This document shows, piece by piece, positions 26,183-35,309 of a DNA stretch of 64,000 nt (position 1 is the stretch's first letter; each line of letters opens with the position of its first letter). Both the position numbers and the translations under genes were made by a program. Source of the DNA: Candidatus Methylomirabilota bacterium (GTDB lineage Bacteria; Methylomirabilota; Methylomirabilia; Rokubacteriales; CSP1-6); NCBI GenBank assembly GCA_035764725.1, contig DASTYT010000105.1, positions 1-64,000 on the forward strand. Direction: 5' to 3'. The notes below the pieces were generated by a model. That model was not told where the DNA came from. It saw only the letters and a list, made by a program, of their open reading frames with translations, and ran no database searches.

Positions 26183-27790
26183 ATGACTGAGCAGCTGGAG
26201 CTCCTCGGCAAGGTCGAGACATACGTGGGCGCGCTGTTCGTGGCCTTCTACGGATTCGAGCGGTTCCGGAAGCCGCCGGCCGAGCCCGGGGCGCGCGGGC
26301 TGGCCTACGCCAGCCGCGCCACCACCACCGCAGCGTCGTACTACACCGCGGTCATCCTCTACTGCGGGATCGGCGTCCTCCTCTACGGAGGCCTGCTCTT
26401 CTCCCCCTCCGTGCTCGAGAAGATCTGGGAGCTCGTGCCCCAGCTCGGGGCCGAGGTGCCGAGCGCGCTCCAGCAGTCGCCGTCCGTGGTCGTGGCGCTG
26501 CTGCTGACCGTGCTCCTGACCAAGGTGCCCGCCCTGGCCGCCCTCGACGACTTCGTGCGGGTGCGACTCCAGCACATGGCGGCGATCCCCTACGAGGTGC
26601 GCCGGCTCGCCGTGGAGCTCAAGCGCGCCGGGTTCCGGTCCGCGTCCGAGGACGAGTACGCGGAGATCATGCCCGGTCTCCTGGCCCGCGGCTTCGATGA
26701 GGTGGACCTCCGCTACGCGGCCGGGGACACCCTGCTCGGCCGCTGGCTCAGGCTGGCCACGCTGCTCCGGCGTGTCGAAGTGTGGGAGGCCGAGGGCGGG
26801 CTGCGCGAGTACTTCGTCGAGTGCCCGGGCGAGCTCGAAGCGCTGCGGGAGCGCTGCGAGGAGGTCGGCGTGAAGGTCGGGCGCGCCTACGGGCTCGGGC
26901 GCGGTCCCGAGGGCGAGGACGCGCGCACGCTCGCGACGCTCACCGCGTACCGCGAGGACGTGGCCGCCGCCGTCGAGGCGCTGCTGCGCGACGCGAACGA
27001 CGCGATCAGCCGCGCCGTACTCCTCTGCGAGCTCACCGAGCACCGGCGCGCGCGCCGGCTCGGCGCGCTCGGCTTCGAGGTGGAGGTGCAGCCGGTGGGG
27101 CGCATTTCGCTCAACACCCTGATGCTCCTCTTCACGCTGGGCAGCGTGGTATTTCTCTTTGTCTTCAGCGTGATGCCGCACCGGCGGGCCGGGGAGACCC
27201 CCGTGGACCTGGTGCTCCGCTCGGTGATGATTGCGGCGATCTATTGCGTCTCGCTCTGGTGCGCGCTGGAGCCGAAGAGCCGCTGGCCGGCGGCGCGGCG
27301 GGCGCCGGGCGGGGGGCGTCCCTGGGCCGCCTATCTCCTGTGGTCGCTGGTCGCCGCGGTGGCGGGTGCGGCGGTGAGCCTGAGTGTGAAGGTCGTCTAC
27401 TACGCTAAGCTCGGCTTCGGCGAAGCATGGGTGCGATTCGCGGAGGCACTGCCGTGGACCATCATGACCTTCGCGGTGGCCTACGCGGTCGCGGTGATGG
27501 CGGACGATGAGCCGGGCGACCTCGCGGCGATGCGGCTGGGTCACCGCTCGCTCCGGACGGTCGAGACGGTCGGCATGGTCGCCCTCATGGTGCCCACGTC
27601 GCTGCTCGTCTACCGGCTGCTCCTCGACACCCAGCCCATCGAGCGCATTCCCCCGCTGAGCCAGGTGCTGGCGACGGTCGTGATCGTGAGCGTGGCCATC
27701 GGCGCGCTGGTCCCGTCCTGGTACCGCCAGTCGCCGTCGACGAGCGACGCGCCGCGCCTGGCCGCGGCGCCCGCGCCGGCGGCCGGATGA
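26183..27790 (+). CDS. Multi-spanning membrane protein, function unknown
   Basis: The 535-residue protein has about eight hydrophobic segments: two near residues 45-130, then a large soluble region (about 135-305) rich in charged helices, and six more spans in the C-terminal 220 residues (for example LNTLMLLFTLGSVVFLFVF). I recognise no family motif. The soluble loop between two membrane bundles suggests a sensor or regulator, but this is speculative. ATG 26183 follows a GGGGGAGG ribosome site; an upstream in-frame ATG at 26099 would add a basic low-complexity tail. The 255-base gap before it holds only the weak terminator noted above. Confidence 0.75.
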   Translation: MTEQLELLGKVETYVGALFVAFYGFERFRKPPAEPGARGLAYASRATTTAASYYTAVILYCGIGVLLYGGLLFSPSVLEKIWELVPQLGAEVPSALQQSPSVVVALLLTVLLTKVPALAALDDFVRVRLQHMAAIPYEVRRLAVELKRAGFRSASEDEYAEIMPGLLARGFDEVDLRYAAGDTLLGRWLRLATLLRRVEVWEAEGGLREYFVECPGELEALRERCEEVGVKVGRAYGLGRGPEGEDARTLATLTAYREDVAAAVEALLRDANDAISRAVLLCELTEHRRARRLGALGFEVEVQPVGRISLNTLMLLFTLGSVVFLFVFSVMPHRRAGETPVDLVLRSVMIAAIYCVSLWCALEPKSRWPAARRAPGGGRPWAAYLLWSLVAAVAGAAVSLSVKVVYYAKLGFGEAWVRFAEALPWTIMTFAVAYAVAVMADDEPGDLAAMRLGHRSLRTVETVGMVALMVPTSLLVYRLLLDTQPIERIPPLSQVLATVVIVSVAIGALVPSWYRQSPSTSDAPRLAAAPAPAAG

Positions 27791-27816
27791 GGCCCCGGAG
27801 CGGGCGCACGAAGCGG

Positions 27817-27845
27817 TTGTGGCTCGCCGGCTCTCACGCTAAATT
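27817..27845 (+). promoter_or_regulatory. Candidate sigma-70-type promoter for the trehalose-phosphate synthase gene
   Basis: TTGTGG (27817-27822) and TAAATT (27840-27845) are spaced by 17 bases and sit in an AT-rich patch about 77 bases before ATG 27922. Each hexamer matches four of six consensus positions. Confidence 0.4.
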
Positions 27846-27921
27846 CAGCCGTGGACGGGTATCCGATATCACATACAGATAGGTTGTGTGAGTGCCAGCT
27901 CCTCCGGCGGCGGCTCCGCCG

Positions 27922-30156
27922 ATGAGAATCACCGCGCGCCTCGTCTTCGCCCTCTGCCTCGCGGTGGTCGTCGTGGTCGGCGGCTTCACGGCCCTGCAGA
28001 TCCGCGAGGAGCGCGCCGGTCTCGAGCGCGATCTCCAGCGGCGCGCGGCGCTGCTCGCCGAGGGCCTCAAGGAGGCGGTGGGGCCGGTGCTGGGCGTCGG
28101 TGGACGCTCCACCGCGCCCGTCGAGCGCATCCTCAAGCGCTTCGGCCGCCCCAATCAGCTCGTGGCCGTCTACGACCAGATCGCGAATCCCATCGCCGTG
28201 GTGCCGGATGACGCGCGGCCGCGGGTGGCCGCGCTCCCCGAAGTCATCGAGTCGCTTTCGACCAGCTCGGTGCGACAGGGCTTCCGCGTGCTCGACGGGC
28301 GCGCGGTGTTCGTCTACGCGACGCCGCTCGATCGGAGCGAGCGGACGATCGGCGCCCTCGCGGTGGTCCTCGACGCCTCGAGCCTCGCCCAGGCGGAGAG
28401 GACGCTCTGGTGGCACAACGCCCTCCGCGTGCTCGTGCTCGCCCTCGTGCTGTCCGGCATCACCGTCCTGCTGCTGCGTCTCTCCGTGACGCAGCCGATG
28501 GCCCGCATGGCGGAGTGGACCAAGGCGCTCAAGGCGGGGCGCGCCGGCCCCCCGCCCGAGATCGCCGACGCGGGTCTCTTCGGGCCGCTCGCCCTCGAGG
28601 TGTCCGGGCTCGCGCGACGCCTCCACCGGGCGCAGGAGGCGGCCGAGCAGGAGGCCGCGCTCCGCCTGCGGGGCGAGACGATGTGGACGGAGGAGCGGCT
28701 GAAGCAGTTCGTGAACCTCCAGGTCGGCGGTCCCTTCTTCGTCGTGTCGAACCGGGAGCCGGTGAGCCACGTCCACAAGGACGGAAAGATCGTCCCGCAG
28801 ACGCCGGCGAGCGGCCTCGTCACCGCCATGGAGCCAATCCTCCGCGCGTGCGGGGGCGTGTGGGTGGCGCATGGCAGCGGCTCCGCCGACCGCGAGTCCT
28901 CGGACGAGCGCGGCCGCCTCGGCGTGCCGGCGGACGATCCGCGCTACACGCTCCGGCGCGTCTGGCTGACACCGGAGGAGGAGCAGGGGTACTACTACAG
29001 CTTCGCCAACGAGGGGCTTTGGCCGCTGTGCCACATCGTGCACACGCGCCCGCAGTTCCGCCCGGAGGACTGGGAGCACTACAAGAACGTCAACCGGAAG
29101 TTCGCGCTCGCCCTGCTGGACGAGATGGAAGGCGTGGACACGCCGCTGGTCCTGATCCAGGACTATCACTTCGCGATGCTGCCCGCCTATGTGAAGGAGG
29201 CGCGGCCGGACGCGCGCGTGGCGATCTTCTGGCACATTCCGTGGCCGAACTTCGAGGCGTTCGGCATCTGCCCGTGGCAGCCCGAGATCCTGCAGGGGAT
29301 GCTCGGCGCGGATCTCATCGGATTCCACACCCAGTACCACTGCAACAACTTCCTGGAAACGGTGGAGCGCGCCATCGAGTGCCGGGTGGACTGGGAGCGC
29401 TTCACGGTGACGCGCGGCCAGCGGGTCACCCAGGTGAAGCCGTTTCCCATCAGCGTCGCCACCGAGCCGCCCGACGTGCCGCCCACCACGCGCGCCCAGG
29501 TGCTCGCGGGGCTGGGGCTCTCGTCGATCGAGCTGCTGGGCGTGGGCGTCGAGCGCGTGGACTACACCAAGGGCCTCGTGGAGCGCTTCCGGGCCCTCGA
29601 GCGCTTCTTCGACCGTTATCCCGAGTACCGGGAGCGCGTCACGTTCGTCCAGGTCGCCTCCCCGAGCCGCAGCCTCATCAAGCGCTATCAGGACCTCCAG
29701 CGGGAAGTGCGCGACACCGTGATGGAGATCAACACCCGGCTCGCCACCAAGAGCTGGCGGCCGATCCTCTACCTCGACCGGCACCATGATCACTCCGAGA
29801 TCGTGCCGCTCTACCGGCATGCGGACTTCTGCATGGTGACCTCGCTCCACGACGGCATGAATCTCGTCGCCAAGGAGTTCGTGGCCACGCGCGAGGACGA
29901 GCGCGGCGTGCTGATCCTGAGCCGCTTCACCGGCGCCGCCCGCGAGCTGACCGACGCGCTCGTGGTGAACCCCTACGATCTGGACGAGCTGGCGGAGAGC
30001 ATTCGCACTGCCGTTGGCATGCCCCCCGAGGAGCAGCGCATCCGGATGGTGCGCATGCGCCAGACGGTGCGCGAGCGGAACATCTACTGGTGGGCGGGGC
30101 GGCTCCTGCGCGAGCTGTCGCGCATCCCGGAAGAAGCGCTGGGCAAGCTGCCGTAG
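27922..30156 (+). CDS. otsA: Trehalose-6-phosphate synthase (GT20) fused to an N-terminal two-TM sensor-like module
   Basis: A 744-residue fusion. Residues 6-26 and about 168-190 are membrane spans that bracket a ~140-residue extracytoplasmic segment. A HAMP-like stretch follows ([18 protein letters not shown]). From about residue 269 it is a complete GT20 domain: [32 protein letters not shown], the UDP-glucose contact [10 protein letters not shown], and [14 protein letters not shown]. The enzyme makes trehalose 6-phosphate from UDP-glucose and glucose 6-phosphate. Anchoring to a receptor-like module is unusual, since OtsA is normally soluble. No otsB phosphatase is nearby. GTG 27892 is an alternative start adding ten residues. 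Confidence 0.93.
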   Translation: MRITARLVFALCLAVVVVVGGFTALQIREERAGLERDLQRRAALLAEGLKEAVGPVLGVGGRSTAPVERILKRFGRPNQLVAVYDQIANPIAVVPDDARPRVAALPEVIESLSTSSVRQGFRVLDGRAVFVYATPLDRSERTIGALAVVLDASSLAQAERTLWWHNALRVLVLALVLSGITVLLLRLSVTQPMARMAEWTKALKAGRAGPPPEIADAGLFGPLALEVSGLARRLHRAQEAAEQEAALRLRGETMWTEERLKQFVNLQVGGPFFVVSNREPVSHVHKDGKIVPQTPASGLVTAMEPILRACGGVWVAHGSGSADRESSDERGRLGVPADDPRYTLRRVWLTPEEEQGYYYSFANEGLWPLCHIVHTRPQFRPEDWEHYKNVNRKFALALLDEMEGVDTPLVLIQDYHFAMLPAYVKEARPDARVAIFWHIPWPNFEAFGICPWQPEILQGMLGADLIGFHTQYHCNNFLETVERAIECRVDWERFTVTRGQRVTQVKPFPISVATEPPDVPPTTRAQVLAGLGLSSIELLGVGVERVDYTKGLVERFRALERFFDRYPEYRERVTFVQVASPSRSLIKRYQDLQREVRDTVMEINTRLATKSWRPILYLDRHHDHSEIVPLYRHADFCMVTSLHDGMNLVAKEFVATREDERGVLILSRFTGAARELTDALVVNPYDLDELAESIRTAVGMPPEEQRIRMVRMRQTVRERNIYWWAGRLLRELSRIPEEALGKLP

Positions 30157-30169
30157 CCCCGGCGGGCGG

Positions 30170-30571
30170 CTACTGGCGCGGGGGAGGGGGCGGGTTCGGG
30201 ATCCAGACCCACTGATACGCGGTGGTCACGCCGTCGCCTCGCAGCACGTAGCGGCCGTTCGCGTACTGCACCACGTTCGCGGAAGAGGATGCGCTCCGGA
30301 AGGTCGTGCGCGCCGCCGGGGCGGGCGCGGTGTAGGCGGGCGCCGGCGCATAGCTGACGGGCGGCGGGGCGTAGAGCGGCGGCGGAGGCGCATAGACGGG
30401 CGGCACCGTCGCGGCGATGACGGTGCCCGCGACCACGATCGGCGCGAACACCGCGAACGTGGCGAGGCCCGCGATCGCGGCGCCGAGGCCCCAGCCGTGC
30501 GCCTCCGCCGCGGGCGCGGCGAAAGCCAGGAGCAGCCCGCCGAGGAGGACGACCGCGAGCACGCGTCGCAT
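30170..30571 (-). CDS. Secreted proline-rich small protein
   Basis: The 133-residue product has a clear Sec signal peptide (MRRVLAVVLLGGLLLAFA, cleavage near AEA-HG). A short hydrophobic Ala/Gly segment follows, then a run of Tyr-Ala-Pro-Pro repeats (about residues 57-85). The C-terminal part contains VQYANGRYVLRGDGV. Similar small exported proteins with YxxPP repeats are common in GC-rich bacteria and have no known function. ATG 30571 was chosen because the signal peptide starts there. It converges on the trehalose synthase gene, 13 bases apart. Confidence 0.7.
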   Translation of the reverse strand: MRRVLAVVLLGGLLLAFAAPAAEAHGWGLGAAIAGLATFAVFAPIVVAGTVIAATVPPVYAPPPPLYAPPPVSYAPAPAYTAPAPAARTTFRSASSSANVVQYANGRYVLRGDGVTTAYQWVWIPNPPPPPRQ

Positions 30572-30704
30572 GGGGGAATTCCTACGCGCCGGCGCCGACG
30601 CCGTCAAGGCGCAGCGCGTGAAGGGTTTGCGCAGGGTGCGATCATGAGTGCGTCGGTGCGGCGCGTCCCCGCCCGACGTGCCGGTTACCTTGCCGGGGGT
30701 GCGC

Positions 30705-31601
30705 ATGCCGGACCAGCGCTTTCGCTCCATCTTCGCCCCGAGCCGCGGCCGTGAGCGGCGGGAAAACTTCGAAGCCTACTGGGCCTACACCCTCGCGCGC
30801 GACGGCGCCATCCTCGAAGAGGAGCGAGATCTCGCGGCCAAGAAAACGCTGATGGCCCGCTTCCGGACGCAGCCGGTGCGGACGCGCGTCCCGCTGAAGA
30901 ACCCCGGGATCTTCTACGAGAACTGCGTGGCGTTGCGGGTGGATCCACGCTCGCTCGATCACACCACGCTCTTCTTGACCTTCCTCTACAAGTTCGCCCG
31001 TCACGAGTGGGTCGGGATCTCCGCGGCGTGGGACCAGACGTGCAACATGGCGGCGGCGCGGACGACCAAGGAGCGTATCAGCCGATATCACCTCTGCGAG
31101 GAGTTCTGCCACATGCGGCTCTTCGAGGAGATCTTCCGCACCTTCCACCTCGATGGCGTGCAGTGGGTGCCGCTGGGCAGGTGGATGGGGCGACTCTACC
31201 GCGTGTTCCCCCACGTCCCCGGGCCTCTCATGGCCCCCGCCGCCTTCGTCACCGAGCTGATGGGGCTCACGTTCTACCTCCACATCGATCGCCTCCTCGA
31301 CGACGTGCTCGCGCGCGAGCCGGAGGCGCGGGCGCGAGTACGGGAGCTGCTGCACGAGATCATGACCGACGAGCTGGCTCACGTGGGCCAGCGCCGAAAC
31401 TTCCTGGGGCCGCTGGGGGTGCGGGCGGCCCGGAGGCTGGTCGCGCCGATGATGCGCGCGTTCTGCCGGGACCTGCCCGAGACGCCGCATCTCTTCGACG
31501 TCAACCGCCTCGTGCGCGACGCGCGGGGCTTCGACTACAGCACGATCTCGTCCACGATTCTGCGCGGGAGCTGGGTGCCGTCGTACCTCATGAGCGCGTG
31601 A
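30705..31601 (+). CDS. Ferritin-like/diiron oxygenase-type protein
   Basis: The 298-residue helical protein carries two Glu-x2-His signatures of a carboxylate-bridged diiron site: CEEFCHMRLFEEIF around residue 132 and MTDELAHVGQRRNFLG around residue 220. A further Glu comes from the helix FVTELMGLTFYLH. This pattern is seen in diiron N-oxygenases (AurF-like), desaturase-like and ferritin-like proteins, so it probably activates O2; the substrate is unknown. ATG 30705 is preferred; GTG 30699 is possible. The stop overlaps the next start (GTGA), coupling it to the HExxH protein. Confidence 0.7.
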   Translation: MPDQRFRSIFAPSRGRERRENFEAYWAYTLARDGAILEEERDLAAKKTLMARFRTQPVRTRVPLKNPGIFYENCVALRVDPRSLDHTTLFLTFLYKFARHEWVGISAAWDQTCNMAAARTTKERISRYHLCEEFCHMRLFEEIFRTFHLDGVQWVPLGRWMGRLYRVFPHVPGPLMAPAAFVTELMGLTFYLHIDRLLDDVLAREPEARARVRELLHEIMTDELAHVGQRRNFLGPLGVRAARRLVAPMMRAFCRDLPETPHLFDVNRLVRDARGFDYSTISSTILRGSWVPSYLMSA

Positions 31602-32620
31602 ACGGGGAAGGCCTTGACACGCGCGGGCGGTGGCGCTATTCGTCCTTCGTGCGCCGCCCGCCCGACGAAGAGATCCGCATCGCGAACCGTGCCACCTATT
31701 GGCCGGTAGCGCCGATGGACCTGCTGATCGCCACCCCCCTGGTGGCGCGCGCGCTGTTCGGGGTCACCCCCCTCGGCCGTGCGGTGAAGGTCGCCGCGCT
31801 CGGGCTCTACCTCGGCAGCGCGCTGCGCGACTGGCGCGATCGGCGGCGGATCCGGCGGGTCGCCTTCCTGCAGGAGTTCGGCGCCGACGGCCGGCATCTC
31901 ATGCCGATGCCGCGCGAAGGGCGGGAGGCCGAGGTCGCTGCGCTCGCCGAGCGGCTGAACGACGGGCTGGTGCTGGCGCGCCCCTCGCGGCGCGAGCTCG
32001 CCATCGAGGTGGAGCAGCGCCTCGCCGACTACATCGCGAGCATCACCGGCCAGCGCGTGCGGAGCAGCGCGGAGGTGCGGAGCTTCGGGCTCGTGAGCCT
32101 GGCGTTTCCGTCCGCGCTGGGCGCGTGCGACATCCTCACCGGCGATGTGGCTCTCTTCCGGGATGCCGGCTTCTTCGAGCCGCACATCATCGCCCACGAG
32201 TTCAGCCACCGGAAGGGCTACTGGAAGGAGCTCGACGCCCAGGTGCTCGCCTACTTGGCGCTCGTCGAGTCCGGCGAGCCGCGCCTGGTGCAGTCCGCGC
32301 TACTCGAGCGGCTGTACCGGAATCTCCGCGTGCTCGCCCACGGCGATGAGGCGGCCTTCGACCGCCTCGCCACCCGCGCCGCGCTCCGCCCCGAGCTGGC
32401 GGCCACGCTGCGGCGCCTGCGTCCGCCGTCCCATCTCGTGGGGCGCGGGCTCGACGCCGGGGTGCGCCGTGTGTACGACGCGCGCATGCGGGTGACGGGC
32501 CAGAACGGGCTCTCCGACTACGATCTCGGCTTCACCAACTTCCTCTACACGTTCGAGACGAGTCGGATCGCCCGTCAGGCCCCGCCGGCGATCGCGCTGC
32601 ACGCCGCGTCGCGAGCCTGA
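31598..32620 (+). CDS. HExxH membrane-associated metallopeptidase-like protein (DUF3810-like)
   Basis: The 340-residue protein has a hydrophobic N-terminal region (about residues 30-65) and a zinc-peptidase motif IIAHEFSHRKGYWKELDAQ near residue 196. A Glu/Asp a few residues downstream could be the third ligand, followed by VLAYLALVESGEP, as in DUF3810-type putative peptidases. The C-terminal half is helical and includes GLSDYDLGFTNFL. No function is known for that group. It begins with GTG 31598, overlapping the stop of the diiron-type gene, so the pair is expressed together. Confidence 0.7.
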   Translation: MNGEGLDTRGRWRYSSFVRRPPDEEIRIANRATYWPVAPMDLLIATPLVARALFGVTPLGRAVKVAALGLYLGSALRDWRDRRRIRRVAFLQEFGADGRHLMPMPREGREAEVAALAERLNDGLVLARPSRRELAIEVEQRLADYIASITGQRVRSSAEVRSFGLVSLAFPSALGACDILTGDVALFRDAGFFEPHIIAHEFSHRKGYWKELDAQVLAYLALVESGEPRLVQSALLERLYRNLRVLAHGDEAAFDRLATRAALRPELAATLRRLRPPSHLVGRGLDAGVRRVYDARMRVTGQNGLSDYDLGFTNFLYTFETSRIARQAPPAIALHAASRA

Positions 32621-32629
32621 GGGCCCGCC

Positions 32630-33448
32630 ATGCGCCTCGGCCTCGCGATGCCGCGTCAGGACGGCGGCCGGCCCCTCGCCGCGGGCACCCTCGCCGAGGT
32701 CGCGCGGCGCATCGAGGGCTCGGGCTTCGACAGCGCCTGGGTGTTCGACTCGCTGGGACGCGGCTTTCTCCTGCCCGACCCGCTCACCACGCTGTCCGTC
32801 GCGGGCACGGTCACGCGCCGGCTGGAGCTGGGCACCGGCGTGCTGCAGGTGCCGCTCCGCCGTCCGATGGACCTGGCCCACCGAGTCCTCACCACGCATC
32901 TCGTGACGGGCGGCCGGCTGCGGCTCGGAGTGGGCGCGGGCTCGACCGCGGCCGACTTCGCCGCGGTGGGCGTGGACTTCGACTCGCGCTTCCGCGCGCT
33001 CGACGCCTCGCTGGCGACGATGCGGCGGCTCTGGGCCGGGGAGCGCGTGGGCGACTCCGAGCTCGGGGCGCCGTGGCCGGACGCTGCCGGCGGCCCGCCG
33101 ATCCTGATCGGCTCATGGGCAGGCTCGCGCTGGATCGAGCGGGCGGCCAAGGAGTTCGACGGCTGGATTGGCTCCGGCGCGCGCTCCTCGTGGCGGCTGA
33201 TCGGCGAAGGGATCCGGCGCTTCCGCGCCCTCGGCGGCCGCCGCGCCGTCCTCACCAACGTCAACGTGCGGCTCGACGCGCCGGCACCGAGTCCCTCGGG
33301 GCCCGATGACCCGTTCGACCTCGTCGCGCCCCGCGAGATCGTCCTCGAGCGACTGCGTCACGTGCAGGCGCTGGGCTTCGACGATCTCGTGCTCGTGGCA
33401 ACGCACCACGACGCCGCCCACCTGGAGGCCCTGCGCGCCCTCGTCTGA
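32630..33448 (+). CDS. LLM-class (luciferase-like) flavin-dependent oxidoreductase
   Basis: A compact 272-residue TIM-barrel protein of the luciferase/F420 monooxygenase family. The first strand MRLGLAMPRQ, the helix SGFDSAWVFDS, the segment LELGTGVLQVPLRRP and the barrel strand RLRLGVGAGS are characteristic. It is shorter than typical 330-400 residue members because the insertion loops are small. Cofactor (FMN or F420) and substrate cannot be told from sequence. It starts ten bases after the peptidase-like gene and may be the third gene of that operon. It converges on pssA, with seven bases between stops. Confidence 0.85.
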   Translation: MRLGLAMPRQDGGRPLAAGTLAEVARRIEGSGFDSAWVFDSLGRGFLLPDPLTTLSVAGTVTRRLELGTGVLQVPLRRPMDLAHRVLTTHLVTGGRLRLGVGAGSTAADFAAVGVDFDSRFRALDASLATMRRLWAGERVGDSELGAPWPDAAGGPPILIGSWAGSRWIERAAKEFDGWIGSGARSSWRLIGEGIRRFRALGGRRAVLTNVNVRLDAPAPSPSGPDDPFDLVAPREIVLERLRHVQALGFDDLVLVATHHDAAHLEALRALV

Positions 33449-33455
33449 GCGGAAG

Positions 33456-34061
33456 CTAGAGCTTCGGGATGCGCAGGGTCTTGCTGATCATCAGGCTTCC
33501 CGACAAGAAGAAGAGCAGCCCCACGAGGTGAAGCTCCGCGCCTAGCACCGACACCGGCAGAAGCGCATCTCGCTGGAAGGCGAGCATGAGCAGAGCGAGC
33601 GGCACCACGCTGGTGGGAATGGGCGTGCCCTCGAAGTAGGAAACCTTGCCGGCGTCGCCGGCCATCGCCTCGGCGGTGACGTTGAAGCGGGCGAGCCGGC
33701 TCAGCCCGCAACCCACGAAGTACAGGAGCACGAGCGTGTCGAGGACGCTGGTGAGCCCGGCCGCGAAGGCGATGCCCGCGGGCGCCACCCCGAACGAGAT
33801 CACGTCGGCGAGCGAGTCCAGCTCACGCCCCATCGGCGAGGCGGCGTGCCGCCAGCGCGCGATGCGGCCGTCCAGCACGTCGAAGACCAGCGCCACCGGC
33901 ACGAGGAGGGCCGCCCCCCAGAGCCACCGGCGGTCGACGCTGGTAAGGAACGTCATCGCCGCGAACAGGGCGCCCATCCCGCAGAACCCATTGGCGATCG
34001 TGAAGAGATCCGCAAGGTGGAACCCGCGGATCATCGAGAAGTGCAGGCGCTGTCGCATCAT
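33456..34061 (-). CDS. pssA: CDP-diacylglycerol-serine O-phosphatidyltransferase
   Basis: The 201-residue membrane protein has the CDP-alcohol phosphotransferase motif D-G-x2-A-R-x8-G-x3-D-x3-D, read in FDVLDGRIARWRHAASPMG followed by RELDSLAD. It has about six hydrophobic spans. The N-terminal LADLFTIANGFCGMGA is typical of the serine transferase branch. It makes phosphatidylserine from CDP-diacylglycerol, the first step to phosphatidylethanolamine. The usual neighbour psd (decarboxylase) is not in the window. It is divergent from the short gene at 34165. Confidence 0.9.
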   Translation of the reverse strand: MMRQRLHFSMIRGFHLADLFTIANGFCGMGALFAAMTFLTSVDRRWLWGAALLVPVALVFDVLDGRIARWRHAASPMGRELDSLADVISFGVAPAGIAFAAGLTSVLDTLVLLYFVGCGLSRLARFNVTAEAMAGDAGKVSYFEGTPIPTSVVPLALLMLAFQRDALLPVSVLGAELHLVGLLFFLSGSLMISKTLRIPKL

Positions 34062-34164
34062 TCTGCATCGTGCCCGGCGGCGGCGCGCCGGTCAAGACAG
34101 GATCGAGATCACTATTAGGTTCTCAGCATCATAGGTATTGCAGCGCGACGCGGTCGGTGGTCAC

Positions 34165-34470
34165 ATGGTCGCCATGAACGTACACATCCACTGGACTCCG
34201 GAGCATTTCGGGACCGTTCTCGCCGCGCTCGACGCTGAAGCGACGCCGCGCCTCGATCCGGGTGTCGCAGCGGCCGTGCGAGGAGCGGGAACGCAGGGGC
34301 CGCTCGATCTGCCCCTCGAGCAGGGGCAGCTCCTCATGCACTGGTGCGAAGCGCGCCGCGATCGGGCGAGCGAGCAGCAGCCCGACGCGCAGTGGACGCG
34401 CATCGTCGCCGAGGTGCACGAGGCGGTGCAGCCCGCCGCGCCCGCGCGTGGCGTCGGACCTCGCGCGTAG
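34165..34470 (+). CDS. Small hypothetical protein
   Basis: A 101-residue frame with strong G/C bias at third codon positions, which supports real coding. The sequence (start MVAMNVHIHWTPEHFG, middle LPLEQGQLLMHWCEARRD) is amphipathic and soluble, and I recognise no family. ATG 34174 or 34138 are alternative starts. It lies between divergent pssA and the convergent PEP mutase-like gene. Confidence 0.45.
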   Translation: MVAMNVHIHWTPEHFGTVLAALDAEATPRLDPGVAAAVRGAGTQGPLDLPLEQGQLLMHWCEARRDRASEQQPDAQWTRIVAEVHEAVQPAAPARGVGPRA

Positions 34471-34484
34471 CCGGTCCGCCGCTC

Positions 34485-35309
34485 TCAGCCCTCCAGGTAG
34501 GCGTTGAGCTCGGGGGTCGGGACCGAGCGGTCGACGTAGCCGAACGTGCCCTGCTCCTTCACCTCGCGCGCGGCGTCGAGGAGCCCCGTCATGGCCGCGC
34601 GGTAGAGGGACGTGGCGAGGCTGATTCGCTTCACGCCGGCATCGGCCAGCTCGGCCACGGTGAACGACCGTCCCTTGATGCCCACCATGAAGTTGAAGGG
34701 CTTGGAGAGGGACTGGCAGACCGTGCGCACCGCCGCGAGGTCGGGCAGCCCAGGCGCGAACAGCACGTCCGCACCCGCTCGCTCGTATGCCTGCAAGCGC
34801 TTGATGGTGTCGTCGAGATTTGGATTCCCGCGGAGGAAGTTCTCCGCCCGCGCGGTCAGCGTGAACGGGAGCGAGAGCTTGCGCGCTGCCTCCACCGCCG
34901 CGGCCACCCGCTCCACCGCGTGGGCGGCGTCGTAGAGGGGCTTGTCTTTGTCGCCGGTGGCGTCCTCGATGGACCCGCCCACCAGCCCCACCTCGGCGGC
35001 CAGTCGGATGGTCTCCGCCGCCGCCGCGGGCGCGTCGCCGAAGCCCTTCTCGAGGTCGGCGGCCACGGGCAGATCGGTCGCGCTCACGATGGCGCGCGCG
35101 TGCGCGAGCGCTTCGTCGCGAGTCACCTTGCCGTCACGCCGGCCCAGCGTGCCGGCCTGGGCGCCGCTCGACGTCGCGAGGGCGAGAAAGCCCAGACCCG
35201 CGAGGATGCGCGCGGAGGCGCCGTCCCACGGATTGGGGATCACGAAATAGCCCGGCGCCTCGTGGAGAGCCCGGAAGCGAACGGCCTTGTCCTTCTGCGT
35301 GGTGGCCAT
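34485..35309 (-). CDS. Isocitrate lyase/PEP mutase family protein
   Basis: The 274-residue protein has the barrel pattern of the PEP mutase/isocitrate lyase superfamily. It reads FVIPNPWDGASARILAGLGF at the start, DLPVAADLEKGFGD where the Mg-binding acidic residues lie, VGGSIEDATGDKDKPLYD, and LTARAENFLRG. The active-site KKCGH loop of isocitrate lyase is absent, so it is probably a C-C or P-C bond lyase on another small acid (2-methylisocitrate lyase or oxaloacetase-like). Its ATG overlaps the TGA of the upstream MetE-like gene by one base, so the two are co-translated. Confidence 0.88.
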   Translation of the reverse strand: MATTQKDKAVRFRALHEAPGYFVIPNPWDGASARILAGLGFLALATSSGAQAGTLGRRDGKVTRDEALAHARAIVSATDLPVAADLEKGFGDAPAAAAETIRLAAEVGLVGGSIEDATGDKDKPLYDAAHAVERVAAAVEAARKLSLPFTLTARAENFLRGNPNLDDTIKRLQAYERAGADVLFAPGLPDLAAVRTVCQSLSKPFNFMVGIKGRSFTVAELADAGVKRISLATSLYRAAMTGLLDAAREVKEQGTFGYVDRSVPTPELNAYLEG

